64,000 nucleotides of DNA from Melioribacter sp051488665 (GCF_051488665.1 NZ_JBPSEG010000003.1:329860-393859); one strand, 5' to 3'. Positions 17,042 through 25,566 are shown, numbered from the stretch's first letter. The notes: generated by a model not told the origin, from the sequence alone. Made by a program: numbers and translations.

Positions 17042-18323
17042 CATAAATTCTTTACCGGTGCTACTGCGCAATCCGCGCATATTGATAATTGGAGGGGGTA
17101 AAGTAGCATTGCAAAAAATCAGCGTGCTTCTTCAAAACAATATCGATTTTTATTCGATTGCCGAAAATTACTGCGCAGAACTGGAGCGTTTGAAATTCAA
17201 ACGCCGCATAAAAACCTTTGCCAAAGAAGATGCTGACGGTTTCAACATCATTATCGACGCTACGGGAAACAAGGAGGTCAATCAGCTTCTTAAAGAATTG
17301 AAAGAAGAACGTTTTTTCCTGCTTAATACGGTCGACGTTCCCGAAGAGTGCGACTTTTATTTTTCTTCACTTTTACTCTACAAAAACCTGAAAATTGCTA
17401 TTTCGAGCGACGGAGCAAGTCCTACATTGACTCAGATAGTCCGGGATAAAATCAAAAATTATTTACCCGCCAGACTCGAAAAATTAGCGGAAAAAAAATT
17501 AAACGAGCGAAACCGGGGCATCGTCGATATTGATTCGACAAAAACAGAAGCTGAACGGCTCTTCGGCAAAGTATTTATTGTAGGCTGCGGCATCGGCGGC
17601 GTCGAGTTACTTACCGTTAAAGCTTATCATATTTTAAAAGAAGAAATAGACGTTGCGGTTTACGACAATCTCGTCTCCGAGGAAATACTTTCCATACTGC
17701 CGGAAAGAGTCGAAAAAATATACGCCGGCAAATCGAAAGGATCGCATTCGATGACTCAGGACGAGATAAATGATTTGCTCGTAAAATTAGCCGCCGAAGG
17801 GAAACGCGTGGGACGACTCAAAAACGGAGACCCGTTCATATTCGGGCGCGGCAGCGAAGAAGCTCTCCATCTGATTAACAATAATATCGACGTCGAAATA
17901 ATACCCGGCATATCGTCTGCTACCGCCGCTCCGCTGTTAGCCGGAATACCGCCGACGGCGCGCAATTTTTCTTCCTCGGTTTCTATTGTAACCGGTCATC
18001 TCAAAGGCGGTAAATTCGATTATTCATGGATCGATTTACTGAAGAGGAAAAATCATACGACAATCGTTTTAATGGGAGTTACTTACGCAGATAAAATTGC
18101 AGCGCAGGCAAGAAAAATGAAAATCGACGATTACACTCCCGTGGCGATTATTTCCAATGCGGGACGCGTCAATCAAAAAGTCGAAACCGGAACAGTCTCG
18201 GAATTGGAAAAACTTGCTGCAAGAGCAGAGCAGCCGTCCCTGATTGTCTTCGGAGAAGTAGTAAATCTATCCCGCATATTGCCGCGCTTTTCCGTTAACG
18301 AATTTGTCAATCAACAATTTTGA
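17034..18323 (+). CDS. cysG: siroheme synthase (precorrin-2 dehydrogenase / uroporphyrinogen-III methyltransferase fusion)
   Basis: 429 residues in two halves. Residues 1-150 are a Rossmann-type dehydrogenase/ferrochelatase (ILIIGGGKVALQKISVL, and ISSDGASPTLTQIVRDKIK, which matches the CysG-B signature). Residues about 180-429 are a tetrapyrrole methyltransferase (VGCGIGGVELLTVKAYHIL, DPFIFGRGSEEA, PGISSATAAPLLAGIP). Together they turn uroporphyrinogen III into siroheme, the cofactor of the sulfite reductase encoded next. The start overlaps cysN by 8 bp. It is slightly shorter than enteric CysG, but both active halves appear complete. Confidence 0.88.
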   Translation: MYNINSLPVLLRNPRILIIGGGKVALQKISVLLQNNIDFYSIAENYCAELERLKFKRRIKTFAKEDADGFNIIIDATGNKEVNQLLKELKEERFFLLNTVDVPEECDFYFSSLLLYKNLKIAISSDGASPTLTQIVRDKIKNYLPARLEKLAEKKLNERNRGIVDIDSTKTEAERLFGKVFIVGCGIGGVELLTVKAYHILKEEIDVAVYDNLVSEEILSILPERVEKIYAGKSKGSHSMTQDEINDLLVKLAAEGKRVGRLKNGDPFIFGRGSEEALHLINNNIDVEIIPGISSATAAPLLAGIPPTARNFSSSVSIVTGHLKGGKFDYSWIDLLKRKNHTTIVLMGVTYADKIAAQARKMKIDDYTPVAIISNAGRVNQKVETGTVSELEKLAARAEQPSLIVFGEVVNLSRILPRFSVNEFVNQQF

Positions 18324-18336
18324 AAGGAGAATAACA

Positions 18337-20505
18337 ATGAGAGAAATATTGGATAAAATAGACATAAACCGCGGCTACGATATCTACAAAGAAATCGAAG
18401 AGTACGAAACCGTTATACGAAATTTTCTCGATAAAAAAATTCATCCGGAAAGATTCAAAAGCTACCGTTTAGTTTACGGCACATACGGAGTCCGGCATCA
18501 CGAAGAAGGAACGCATATGCAGAGGATTAAAATTCCCGGAGGGTTTATTCTTTCCGAGCAAATGAAAGCAATAGCGGAACTGACGCGCGATTACGCCGCT
18601 TCGGGTCACGCTCATATTACCACGCGGCAGGATATTCAACTTCATTACATATCTCTCGAAAACATACCGTCATTGCTCAGACGGTTGGCGGACGTCGGAA
18701 TTACTACGCGCGAGGCGTGCGGAAACAGCATTCGCAACATTACCGCTTCTTATCTGAGCGGAATAAACCCAAACGAAACATTCGATATCGTGCCATACTC
18801 TCTCTATTGCACGCGCTATTTTTTGCGCCATCCTCTCTCTTCGACTCTGCCGCGTAAATTCAAGATCTCCTTTTCCGAGAGCGAAGAAGATTTTGCATAC
18901 GCGCGAATGCACGATATCGGAGCAATTGCCCGGATCGAAAACGGCAGAAGGGGATTCAAAGTATATGCCGGCGGCGGACTCGGCGCCGTTCCGATTACAG
19001 CCGCTTTACTTACCGAATTTATTAACGAATCCGACTTTTTCCTTTTGGTCGAAGCGGTTTTAAGAGTTTTTCACAAACACGGGAAACCCGAAAGAGAAAA
19101 CCGCAATAAAGCCCGAATGAAATTTTTCATCTCGCGTATCGGCTTCGATAACTTCAAGAAAATGGCGTTCGACGAACTAAAACTGCTCAAAAACATCAGG
19201 AATATCGACGAAGACCTCAAAAGATATATAGAAATCTTTCCGCTGCCTGCGCCTACAAAAAACGGAAGAGAAGACGGTCTTACGAATGACAAAAGAATAT
19301 CGGAGCGCGCCATCAAAGAATTCAATGAATTGCAGGACCGGGACTATTGGAATATTTTCCGGGAAGGACTAATAGGACAGCGGCAGAAAGGTTATACGGC
19401 ACTTTTAATTAAACCCGAATTAGGAAATCTTGAACCAGAAAAATTGAATATTTTGGCGGATTTTTCGGATAAATACGGAGGCGGTTACGCCATACTCACT
19501 CCGACTCAAAATATTTTAATACCGTGGATTAATAACGATTTAATTTATGACGCTTATAATTTCCTTGCGGAAAGATCGTTTTTCAAACAAGTTTCCGGTA
19601 CGACCCGCGATATAGTCTCTTGCCCGGGAGCATTTTCGTGCCGGCTTGCAGTAACCCATCCGTATAATCTTGCCCGTGATATCGGTCTTAACAACGAAGA
19701 ATTAGGCGGTTTGCGAATTCATATTTCCGGCTGTCCAAATTCATGCGGTCAGCATCACATTGGCGATATCGGGCTTTACGGCGCTTCTATTAAAAGCGGC
19801 GGCGGAATAGCGCCGCACTACGTCGTCCTGCTCGGCGGCAACATTCGCATCGGAAAAATCGGTAAGGTTATCGGAAAAATACCCGCACGCCACGCTCACA
19901 ATTTTATTGCACGAACCGTCGAGCTCTGGAACAAAGAAAAAAACGGGAATGAACAATTCCACGAGTTTGTCGACAGACTGGGTTTCGATCCGTTCAGAAA
20001 AATACTGGCGGAATTAGCGGCGTCGAAAAATCCTTCCGGCGATTTATATAAAGAACCCGGCTTCGACGAAGACTTTAAAATGGAAGCGGAAAGCAGAGGC
20101 GAATGCGCCGGCAGCCTTCTCGATTTAATGGCTGTAAATCTATTCGACTCGATTCGCAATATATACGAAGCCGAAGACGACCTTAAAAACGGCGACGCTA
20201 ACATTGCGCGCGAGAAATGCCTGGAGGCAATCTTACTTTCTTCAAAAATGTTTGTTTATCTCGACGGCATTGAGCCGGAAAACGAAGAAGAAATTTTGAG
20301 CGAATTTACAGACAGAATAGCTCCGCGCAACTGGCTATGCGGCGAATGGAGCGATCTCAAGACAAAATACTTCAAGTGGAAAAACAACCCTGATTCCGGC
20401 ATCGACGAACTCTTGAGCTATTCGAAAAAATTCGTCTACGATTGCGACAAATCTTTCGTTCGGCTTCAGCCGAATCTAAAAATTCAACAGTGCGCTAAAA
20501 ATTAA
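18337..20505 (+). CDS. sulfite reductase hemoprotein with C-terminal extension
   Basis: 722 residues from the ATG at 18337, which has AAGGAG about 8 bp upstream. The earlier in-frame start at 18304 lies inside cysG. Two ferredoxin-like half domains precede siroheme/[4Fe-4S] ligands C429, C435, C466 and C470 (SCPGAFSC and GCPNSCGQH). It reduces sulfite to sulfide. Nitrite reductases have the same fold, but the sulfate operon context favours sulfite. After about residue 585 comes a helical extension of about 135 residues with SSKMFVYLDGIEP, resembling the HEPN-type tails annotated on Bacteroidota homologues. Its role is unknown. Confidence 0.88.
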   Translation: MREILDKIDINRGYDIYKEIEEYETVIRNFLDKKIHPERFKSYRLVYGTYGVRHHEEGTHMQRIKIPGGFILSEQMKAIAELTRDYAASGHAHITTRQDIQLHYISLENIPSLLRRLADVGITTREACGNSIRNITASYLSGINPNETFDIVPYSLYCTRYFLRHPLSSTLPRKFKISFSESEEDFAYARMHDIGAIARIENGRRGFKVYAGGGLGAVPITAALLTEFINESDFFLLVEAVLRVFHKHGKPERENRNKARMKFFISRIGFDNFKKMAFDELKLLKNIRNIDEDLKRYIEIFPLPAPTKNGREDGLTNDKRISERAIKEFNELQDRDYWNIFREGLIGQRQKGYTALLIKPELGNLEPEKLNILADFSDKYGGGYAILTPTQNILIPWINNDLIYDAYNFLAERSFFKQVSGTTRDIVSCPGAFSCRLAVTHPYNLARDIGLNNEELGGLRIHISGCPNSCGQHHIGDIGLYGASIKSGGGIAPHYVVLLGGNIRIGKIGKVIGKIPARHAHNFIARTVELWNKEKNGNEQFHEFVDRLGFDPFRKILAELAASKNPSGDLYKEPGFDEDFKMEAESRGECAGSLLDLMAVNLFDSIRNIYEAEDDLKNGDANIAREKCLEAILLSSKMFVYLDGIEPENEEEILSEFTDRIAPRNWLCGEWSDLKTKYFKWKNNPDSGIDELLSYSKKFVYDCDKSFVRLQPNLKIQQCAKN

Positions 20506-20518
20506 GGAGTATCCCGGA

Positions 20519-20773
20519 ATGAATGAAAAGTCTAATTTAACCGTACACAAACTCGATTTAAGCGGCGTAGCCTGCCCGATTAATTACGTAAAGGCGAAAT
20601 TGAAATTAGATGAAATTAACGGCGGCGAATATCTCGAAATTATTCTCGACGACGGTCAACCGATAAAAAACGTCCCGCTCTCTTTGGAGCAGGACGGTCA
20701 TAAAGTTACGGAAAAGGTGAAATTCGGTTTGCGCCAATGGAAAATAACAGTCAAAAAAGAGACAAGAGGTTGA
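20519..20773 (+). CDS. TusA-family sulfurtransferase 1
   Basis: 84 residues with the TusA fold: HKLDLSGVACPINYVKAKL carries the conserved persulfide-bearing Cys (usually CPxP, here CPIN). EYLEIILDDGQPIKNVPLSL is the second conserved block. TusA proteins pass sulfane sulfur between partners. It is the last gene of the first operon, 13 bp after sulfite reductase, so it may carry reduced sulfur toward the thiocarboxylate system encoded next. A paralogue lies at 24944-25171. Confidence 0.85.
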   Translation: MNEKSNLTVHKLDLSGVACPINYVKAKLKLDEINGGEYLEIILDDGQPIKNVPLSLEQDGHKVTEKVKFGLRQWKITVKKETRG

Positions 20774-20800
20774 TTTTAATTAATTGATTCCGTATAATTG

Positions 20801-20824
20801 CTACCAATAAGATTAAAATGGTAG
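20801..20824 (+). promoter_or_regulatory. inverted repeat CTACCA-N12-TGGTAG, candidate Rrf2 operator
   Basis: CTACCA (20801-20806) and its reverse complement TGGTAG (20819-20824), 12 bases apart, end 5 bp before the Rrf2 regulator ATG at 20830. Rrf2-family regulators often control their own operon through such palindromes. The repeat is seen; binding is inferred. Confidence 0.4.
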
Positions 20825-20829
20825 TATAT

Positions 20830-21270
20830 ATGAAGCTTTCAACTCGCAGCAGATACGGAGTAAAAATTTTGCTCGAAATTGCATTAGCCGGCTCGGCAAG
20901 AAAATCAGGGGAAAATATTCCGGTAACAGTCAAAAATATTGCCGAGAAACAGAAAATCTCCGAAAAATACATGAGCAAACTGATAATTTCGCTCAAAGGA
21001 GCCGGTCTTATAAAATCTTTCAGAGGAACTAACGGCGGATATCTGCTTTCGAGACATCCTTCGGAAATCAATATGCTGGAAGTGGTCAAAGCGCTTGAAG
21101 GCGATTTGTTGATTCCGGAAATGCCGGAGCCGGACATATACTGTCCCGTAGAAAATATGTGGCAAGGATTGCGTTCGGTTCTGGAAGAATACTTAAAAAA
21201 TATTACGCTTAACGATTTAGCGGAAGATTATATCAAGCACAACACACAAGCGATAGCGTTTGAGATATGA
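20830..21270 (+). CDS. Rrf2-family transcriptional regulator
   Basis: 146 residues from the ATG at 20830. The family begins MKLSTRSRYGVKILLEIAL, so the upstream in-frame ATG at 20818 is not preferred. The winged-helix domain includes IAEKQKISEKYMSKLIISLKGAGLIKSFRGTNGGY in typical Rrf2 spacing. The C-terminal Cys region has only one clear Cys (IYCPVENMW), so it lacks the three-Cys cluster of IscR. It resembles CymR-type cysteine regulators, which sense O-acetylserine via cysteine synthase. Its stop overlaps the cysK start (ATGA), so control of the second sulfur operon is likely. Confidence 0.85.
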   Translation: MKLSTRSRYGVKILLEIALAGSARKSGENIPVTVKNIAEKQKISEKYMSKLIISLKGAGLIKSFRGTNGGYLLSRHPSEINMLEVVKALEGDLLIPEMPEPDIYCPVENMWQGLRSVLEEYLKNITLNDLAEDYIKHNTQAIAFEI

Positions 21271-22229
21271 AAATAGCCCGGGACATAACAAAATTAGTCG
21301 GCGGAACGCCCCTTGTAAGCATAAATAAAATAACGCGCAACGCCTATGCGCGCGTGGCAGCTAAACTGGAAGCTTTCAATCCCGGCGGCTCGGTAAAGGA
21401 CCGGATCGGTCTTGCAATGATTGAAGAAGCAGAGAGGCAAGGCAAACTGAAACCGGGCGGTTTGATTATCGAACCGACGTCGGGAAACACGGGCTTGGCT
21501 CTGGCATACGTAGCGGCGGCTAAAGGCTACAAAGTAATAATTACAATGCCGGAAAGCATGAGCGTCGAAAGAAGAAAGATACTCGAACTTTTCGGAGCGG
21601 AAGTCATACTTACTCCCGCCGACAAAGGAATGAACGGCTCAATTGAAAAAGCCGAAGAATTGCTCAGGGCGCATTCCGGCGCATTTATGCCGTATCAGTT
21701 TCGAAACTCAGCCAATCCGGAGATACACCGCCGTACGACCGCGCTCGAAATCTGGAACGATACCGACGGTAAAGTAGACATTTTTGTGGCGGGAGTCGGA
21801 ACCGGCGGCACTATAACCGGTGTGGCGGAGGTTCTCAAATCGCGGAATCCCGGTATAAAGATTGTCGCCGTTGAACCGGAGGGCTCGCCTGTTTTATCCT
21901 GCGGCAAGCCCGGTCCTCATATGATACAGGGCATCGGAGCGGGATTTATTCCCGAAGTTCTCAACACTCAAATTATCGACGAAATTATTCAGGTTAAAAA
22001 CGAAGACGCAATTGAAATGAGCAAAAGGATAATTTCCGAGGAAGGGATTCTCGCTGGTATATCGAGCGGAGCGGCGATGTACGCCGCCCTCAAATTAGCC
22101 GAATCGATCGAAAATAAGGACAAATTAATTGTGGCTATTTTTCCGGACACCGGAGAACGATATTTATCGCTTCCATTCTTTTCAAAAAACAACGGAGTAA
22201 ATTATGAATCTGACAATCAACGGCAATAA
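21267..22229 (+). CDS. cysK: cysteine synthase family protein (CysK/CysM)
   Basis: 320 residues of fold-type II PLP enzymes. The PLP lysine is K44 in GGSVKDR, TSGNTG binds the substrate carboxylate, and GTGGTITGV binds the phosphate. It condenses O-acetylserine (or O-phosphoserine) with a sulfide donor. Because its neighbours are a ThiS-like carrier, an E1-like enzyme and a JAMM protease, the donor may be a protein thiocarboxylate as with mycobacterial CysM. It overlaps rrf2 by 4 bp and the carrier gene by 26 bp. Which acceptor it uses cannot be told here. Confidence 0.88.
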   Translation: MKIARDITKLVGGTPLVSINKITRNAYARVAAKLEAFNPGGSVKDRIGLAMIEEAERQGKLKPGGLIIEPTSGNTGLALAYVAAAKGYKVIITMPESMSVERRKILELFGAEVILTPADKGMNGSIEKAEELLRAHSGAFMPYQFRNSANPEIHRRTTALEIWNDTDGKVDIFVAGVGTGGTITGVAEVLKSRNPGIKIVAVEPEGSPVLSCGKPGPHMIQGIGAGFIPEVLNTQIIDEIIQVKNEDAIEMSKRIISEEGILAGISSGAAMYAALKLAESIENKDKLIVAIFPDTGERYLSLPFFSKNNGVNYESDNQRQ

Positions 22230-22416
22230 CGAAAATATAGAAAAAGAAAAATTAACCGTATCGGAACTGCTTAAAATAAAAGACGTTGAAATGCCCGAAA
22301 TGGTCTCCGTAGAACTCAACGGCGAAATTCTCGACCGCGACAAATACGACTCAACCGAATTGAAAGATTCCGATGTAATTGAATTTCTTTATTTCATGGG
22401 CGGAGGCAGCAATTGA
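22204..22416 (+). CDS. ThiS/MoaD-like sulfur carrier protein ending GGGSN
   Basis: 70 residues of beta-grasp fold: MNLTINGNNENI, LTVSELLKIKDV, VSVELNGEILDRDKYD and VIEFLYFMGGGSN. The Gly-Gly motif is followed by Ser-Asn, so the tail must be trimmed before adenylation. A JAMM protease gene lies in the same operon. This is the same logic as Wolinella HcyS. It is expected to carry sulfur as a C-terminal thiocarboxylate for cysteine and/or homocysteine synthesis. The start lies inside cysK, with GGAG 7 bp upstream, and the next gene overlaps by 4 bp. Confidence 0.85.
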   Translation: MNLTINGNNENIEKEKLTVSELLKIKDVEMPEMVSVELNGEILDRDKYDSTELKDSDVIEFLYFMGGGSN

Positions 22417-23645
22417 ATTTCGAAACCGCGGCGGTACACGCCGGTAGCATAAAAGACAGTACCGGAGCCACTCACGCTCCCGTTTATCAATCCGCTTCGT
22501 TTGCTTACGAAAAAGCGGGCGAAATCGAGAGCGTATTTCAGGGGAAGAAATTCGGTTACGTTTATTCAAGAATTTCGAATCCCACTGTAACCGCATTCGA
22601 ACTTAGGATGAATGCTCTCGAAGGCGGCATTGGCGCGATTGCAACCTCATCCGGCATGTCGGCTATTGCGACGACTGCTTTTACGCTCGCAGAAAACGGT
22701 TCGGAAATCGTAGCGTCAAAATCGCTCTTCGGAGGCACCTATCTTTTCTTTAAAGAAATAATGGAAAGTTCCGGCGTTAAAGTTATATACGCCGATTTCA
22801 ATTCTGTGGACGATATCGAAAAGTCGATATCCGAAAGAACTCGTTTTCTCTTTCTTGAATCGATAAGCAATCCGAAACTTGAGATCTACGATTTGAAAAA
22901 AATTTCGGAAACCGCCCGTAAATACAATCTCCCTCTTGTCGTGGACAACACTGTAACGACGCCGTATTTATGGCGCGCAAAAGATCTCGGCGCCGACATA
23001 ATTATTCACTCCGCGACGAAATATATTACCGGAAACGGGACGGCTGTCGGAGGCGTTTTGATCGACACCGGAAATTACAAATGGAATTCGCATCCGTCGA
23101 CTAAAATAAAGTCGCAACTGGGCAAAGCCGGTCCTTTTGCTTTCATAGCGGCGGCGCGTTCCAAAGTTTATCAACATTTGGGATTTGCTCCCGCGCCTCA
23201 AAACGTCTTTTTTCATCAGCTGGGATTGGAAACTCTGGCTCTCCGGATGGAAAGACATTGTTCGAACGCTCTTAAATTAGCGGAGTTTTTTAAGGAACAG
23301 CCCGGAATCAAATCGGTCAATTATCCTGGATTGAACGACAACAGATATCGTCAAACCGGACTCAGGCAATTCGGGGACAGGTACGGCGGATTGCTAACTG
23401 TCGAACTGGACTGTAGAGAAAAATGCTTCGATCTGATCGACAATCTGAAATATGCAAAAAACCTGGCGAACATAGGCGATACAAAAACATTAATAATTCA
23501 CCCCGAGTCGACTATTTATTCGAACTGCGGCGACGATGAAAAATCGAACGCCGGAGTTAATTCCCGATTGCTCAGAATATCCGTCGGCATTGAATACATA
23601 AACGATATAATCGAAGATTTCAGTTCAGCTCTCGAAAAAATATAA
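22413..23645 (+). CDS. O-acetylhomoserine sulfhydrylase-like PLP enzyme (MetY family)
   Basis: 410 residues from a TTG start overlapping the carrier stop (TTGA), with GGAGG 6 bp upstream. Fold-type I PLP enzyme: YSRISNPTVTAFE, SSGMSAI, VVDNTVTTPYL and the PLP lysine K203 in HSATKYITGNG. The segment NIGDTKTLIIHPESTIYS and the length are typical of MetY rather than cystathionine gamma-synthase. It would make homocysteine from O-acetylhomoserine, with sulfur probably delivered by the adjacent thiocarboxylated carrier, as shown for Wolinella. Confidence 0.82.
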   Translation: MNFETAAVHAGSIKDSTGATHAPVYQSASFAYEKAGEIESVFQGKKFGYVYSRISNPTVTAFELRMNALEGGIGAIATSSGMSAIATTAFTLAENGSEIVASKSLFGGTYLFFKEIMESSGVKVIYADFNSVDDIEKSISERTRFLFLESISNPKLEIYDLKKISETARKYNLPLVVDNTVTTPYLWRAKDLGADIIIHSATKYITGNGTAVGGVLIDTGNYKWNSHPSTKIKSQLGKAGPFAFIAAARSKVYQHLGFAPAPQNVFFHQLGLETLALRMERHCSNALKLAEFFKEQPGIKSVNYPGLNDNRYRQTGLRQFGDRYGGLLTVELDCREKCFDLIDNLKYAKNLANIGDTKTLIIHPESTIYSNCGDDEKSNAGVNSRLLRISVGIEYINDIIEDFSSALEKI

Positions 23646-23654
23646 GGATTCAAA

Positions 23655-24455
23655 ATGAACTTCACGGAAGAACAAATATACCGTTACAGCCGAAATATAA
23701 TTTTGAAAGAAGTGGGAGGGAAAGGACAGGAAAAGCTGCTTTCGTCGAAAGCGCTGGTTGTCGGAGCAGGCGGCTTAGGCTCTCCAATTCTTCTCTATCT
23801 GGCGGCAGCCGGAGTGGGAACTCTCGGAATTATCGACAGCGACGTAGTCGATTTGAGCAATCTGCAGCGACAAATAATTCATTTTACGGACGACCTCGAC
23901 AAACCGAAAGTTGAGTCAGCCGCCGAAAAAATATCGCGCGTCAATCCGGACGTCAAAGTTATTCCTTACAAAGTCAGACTCGATTCTTCGAACATCGAGG
24001 AAATAATCGAGGATTACGATTTCATCATAGACGGAACGGACAATTTTCCGACTAAATTTTTAATCAACGACGCATGTGTGATGCGAGGGAAACCATTTTC
24101 GCATGCGGGAATACTCAGATTCGACGGTCAAACTTTCACGCACGTGCCCGGCAGCATGTGTTACAGATGCATATTCAAGGAACCGCCTCCGAAAGGAGTC
24201 GTTCCCACCTGCAGCGAAGCCGGGATACTGGGCGCGGTAGCGGGCGTAATCGGAAGCATTCAAGCGGTAGAAGCTCTTAAATTTTTAATCGGAGCGGGAG
24301 ATTTATTGACCGACCGCCTCTTGACATTCAACGCTCTCCGGGGAGGTTTCCGGGAAGTGAAACTCAAAAAGAATAAAAACTGCCCGGTGTGCGGGGAAAA
24401 TCCGACAATTAAAGAGCTGAAAGATTACGAGCAACCGGCTTGCGATCTAAAATAA
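23655..24455 (+). CDS. E1-like adenylating/sulfur-carrier activating enzyme (ThiF/MoeB/HcyF type)
   Basis: 266 residues. The nucleotide motif GAGGLG is at 37-42, and the DxDxVDLSNLQRQ arm starts near 61. The zinc ligands are C169/C172 (CYRC) and C243/C246 (CPVC), and the catalytic Cys is C186 in PTCSEAG. There is no rhodanese domain. It adenylates the C-terminal Gly of a beta-grasp carrier so that sulfur can be added. Being next to the GGGSN carrier and the JAMM protease, it is the probable activating enzyme of that carrier. Confidence 0.85.
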   Translation: MNFTEEQIYRYSRNIILKEVGGKGQEKLLSSKALVVGAGGLGSPILLYLAAAGVGTLGIIDSDVVDLSNLQRQIIHFTDDLDKPKVESAAEKISRVNPDVKVIPYKVRLDSSNIEEIIEDYDFIIDGTDNFPTKFLINDACVMRGKPFSHAGILRFDGQTFTHVPGSMCYRCIFKEPPPKGVVPTCSEAGILGAVAGVIGSIQAVEALKFLIGAGDLLTDRLLTFNALRGGFREVKLKKNKNCPVCGENPTIKELKDYEQPACDLK

Positions 24456-24467
24456 AGGAATAAAACA

Positions 24468-24947
24468 ATGGCAAATAAAAAGAAAATATCGATTGTTCTT
24501 TTCAGCGGCGACTTCGACAAGGCAATAGCGGCTTTTACAATCGCCTCGGGCGCCGCAGCGGTTAATTACGAAGTAAATCTTTTTTTTACTTTTTGGGGAC
24601 TAAACACAATCAAAAAAGAAAAAGGCAGAAGCGCGATCGGCAGGGGCTTCCTTGCAAGAACGTTTAATTTTCTGATGGGAGGATTCAAAAACCTTCCGCT
24701 CAGCCGTCTTAACTTCGGGGGAATAAGTCCGAAATTAATGACCGGCTTAATGAAAAAAAGAAACGTCGCCACTCTCAACGAACTCCTCGAAGCGGCAATA
24801 CAACTGAAAGCAAACTTCTACGCCTGCGAAATGTCGATGAACATCCTCGGCTTAAAAAAAGAAGACTTCATTCCCGAAATTAAAGAAGTTCTCGGCGTGG
24901 CAAAATTTTTAAATTTATCAGAAGAAGGAGAGATATTATTCATATGA
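24468..24947 (+). CDS. DsrE/DsrF-like family protein
   Basis: 159 residues matching the DsrE-like peroxiredoxin-type fold: KISIVLFSGDFDKAIAAFTIASGAAAVNYEVNLFFTFWGL, with a conserved Cys in ANFYACEMSMNILGL. DsrE-like proteins exchange persulfide sulfur with TusA. Here a TusA gene overlaps it by 4 bp, giving a DsrE-TusA relay inside the thiocarboxylate operon. The direction of sulfur flow is unknown. Confidence 0.82.
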   Translation: MANKKKISIVLFSGDFDKAIAAFTIASGAAAVNYEVNLFFTFWGLNTIKKEKGRSAIGRGFLARTFNFLMGGFKNLPLSRLNFGGISPKLMTGLMKKRNVATLNELLEAAIQLKANFYACEMSMNILGLKKEDFIPEIKEVLGVAKFLNLSEEGEILFI

Positions 24948-25171
24948 ACAGACGCAAACTCGACATAACCAAAGACCATTGCCCGATGACGTTCGTAAAA
25001 ACAAAACTCGAACTGGAAAAACTCTCCGGCGGAGATATACTCGAAGTTATGCTAAGAGAAGGAGAGCCGCTGGAGAACGTTCCCCGCACCGCGGAGGAAC
25101 AGGGCAATAAAATACTCGAGATAAAACATCTTCAGGACGACATACATCTTGTTGTAATTGAAAAAGGATAA
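24944..25171 (+). CDS. TusA-family sulfurtransferase 2
   Basis: 75 residues: KLDITKDHCPMTFVKTKLELEKL carries the persulfide Cys, followed by EVMLREGEPLENVPRTAEEQG. It is similar in layout to the TusA at 20519 but divergent (CPMT instead of CPIN). It overlaps the DsrE-like gene by 4 bp and precedes the JAMM protease by 2 bp. It probably hands sulfur to the activated carrier. Confidence 0.83.
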   Translation: MNRRKLDITKDHCPMTFVKTKLELEKLSGGDILEVMLREGEPLENVPRTAEEQGNKILEIKHLQDDIHLVVIEKG

Positions 25172-25173
25172 AC

Positions 25174-25566
25174 ATGATTAGCATACCCATAAAAATTATC
25201 GAGCAAATTGCCGAACACGCCAAGCAGGATTATCCGATCGAAGCGTGCGGCTACCTGACAGGGAAAGACGGCGTCGTCAGCGACATAATAAAAATGACAA
25301 ACACCGATAAATCAAACGAGCATTTTTCGTTCGATCCGAAGGAACAGTTTCAAGCCGTAAAGTACGCGCGCAGTCGCGGCGAACGTTTGATTGCCGTCTA
25401 TCATTCTCATCCGGATACGCCGGCGCGTATGTCCCGTGAAGACATCCGGTTGGCAAACGATACGGAAATAAAATACATTATTTTTTCCGTAAAGGACAAC
25501 GCAATAAAATGCTTCGAAATCGACAAAGATAAAAACGTAGCCGAAATTCCGATTCGCGGGATATGA
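25174..25566 (+). CDS. JAMM/MPN+ metalloprotease (Mec/HcyD type)
   Basis: 130 residues with the complete JAMM zinc site: E23, H77-S-H79, S87 and D90 (HSHPDTPARMSRED). Family members release amino acids or residues from beta-grasp carriers, for example mycobacterial Mec cleaves Cys from CysO, and Wolinella HcyD trims HcyS. In this operon the carrier ends GGGSN, so removing the last residues to expose Gly-Gly is a natural job. Release of the amino-acid product is the alternative. Its stop codon lies inside a 26-bp perfect palindrome. Confidence 0.87.
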   Translation: MISIPIKIIEQIAEHAKQDYPIEACGYLTGKDGVVSDIIKMTNTDKSNEHFSFDPKEQFQAVKYARSRGERLIAVYHSHPDTPARMSREDIRLANDTEIKYIIFSVKDNAIKCFEIDKDKNVAEIPIRGI

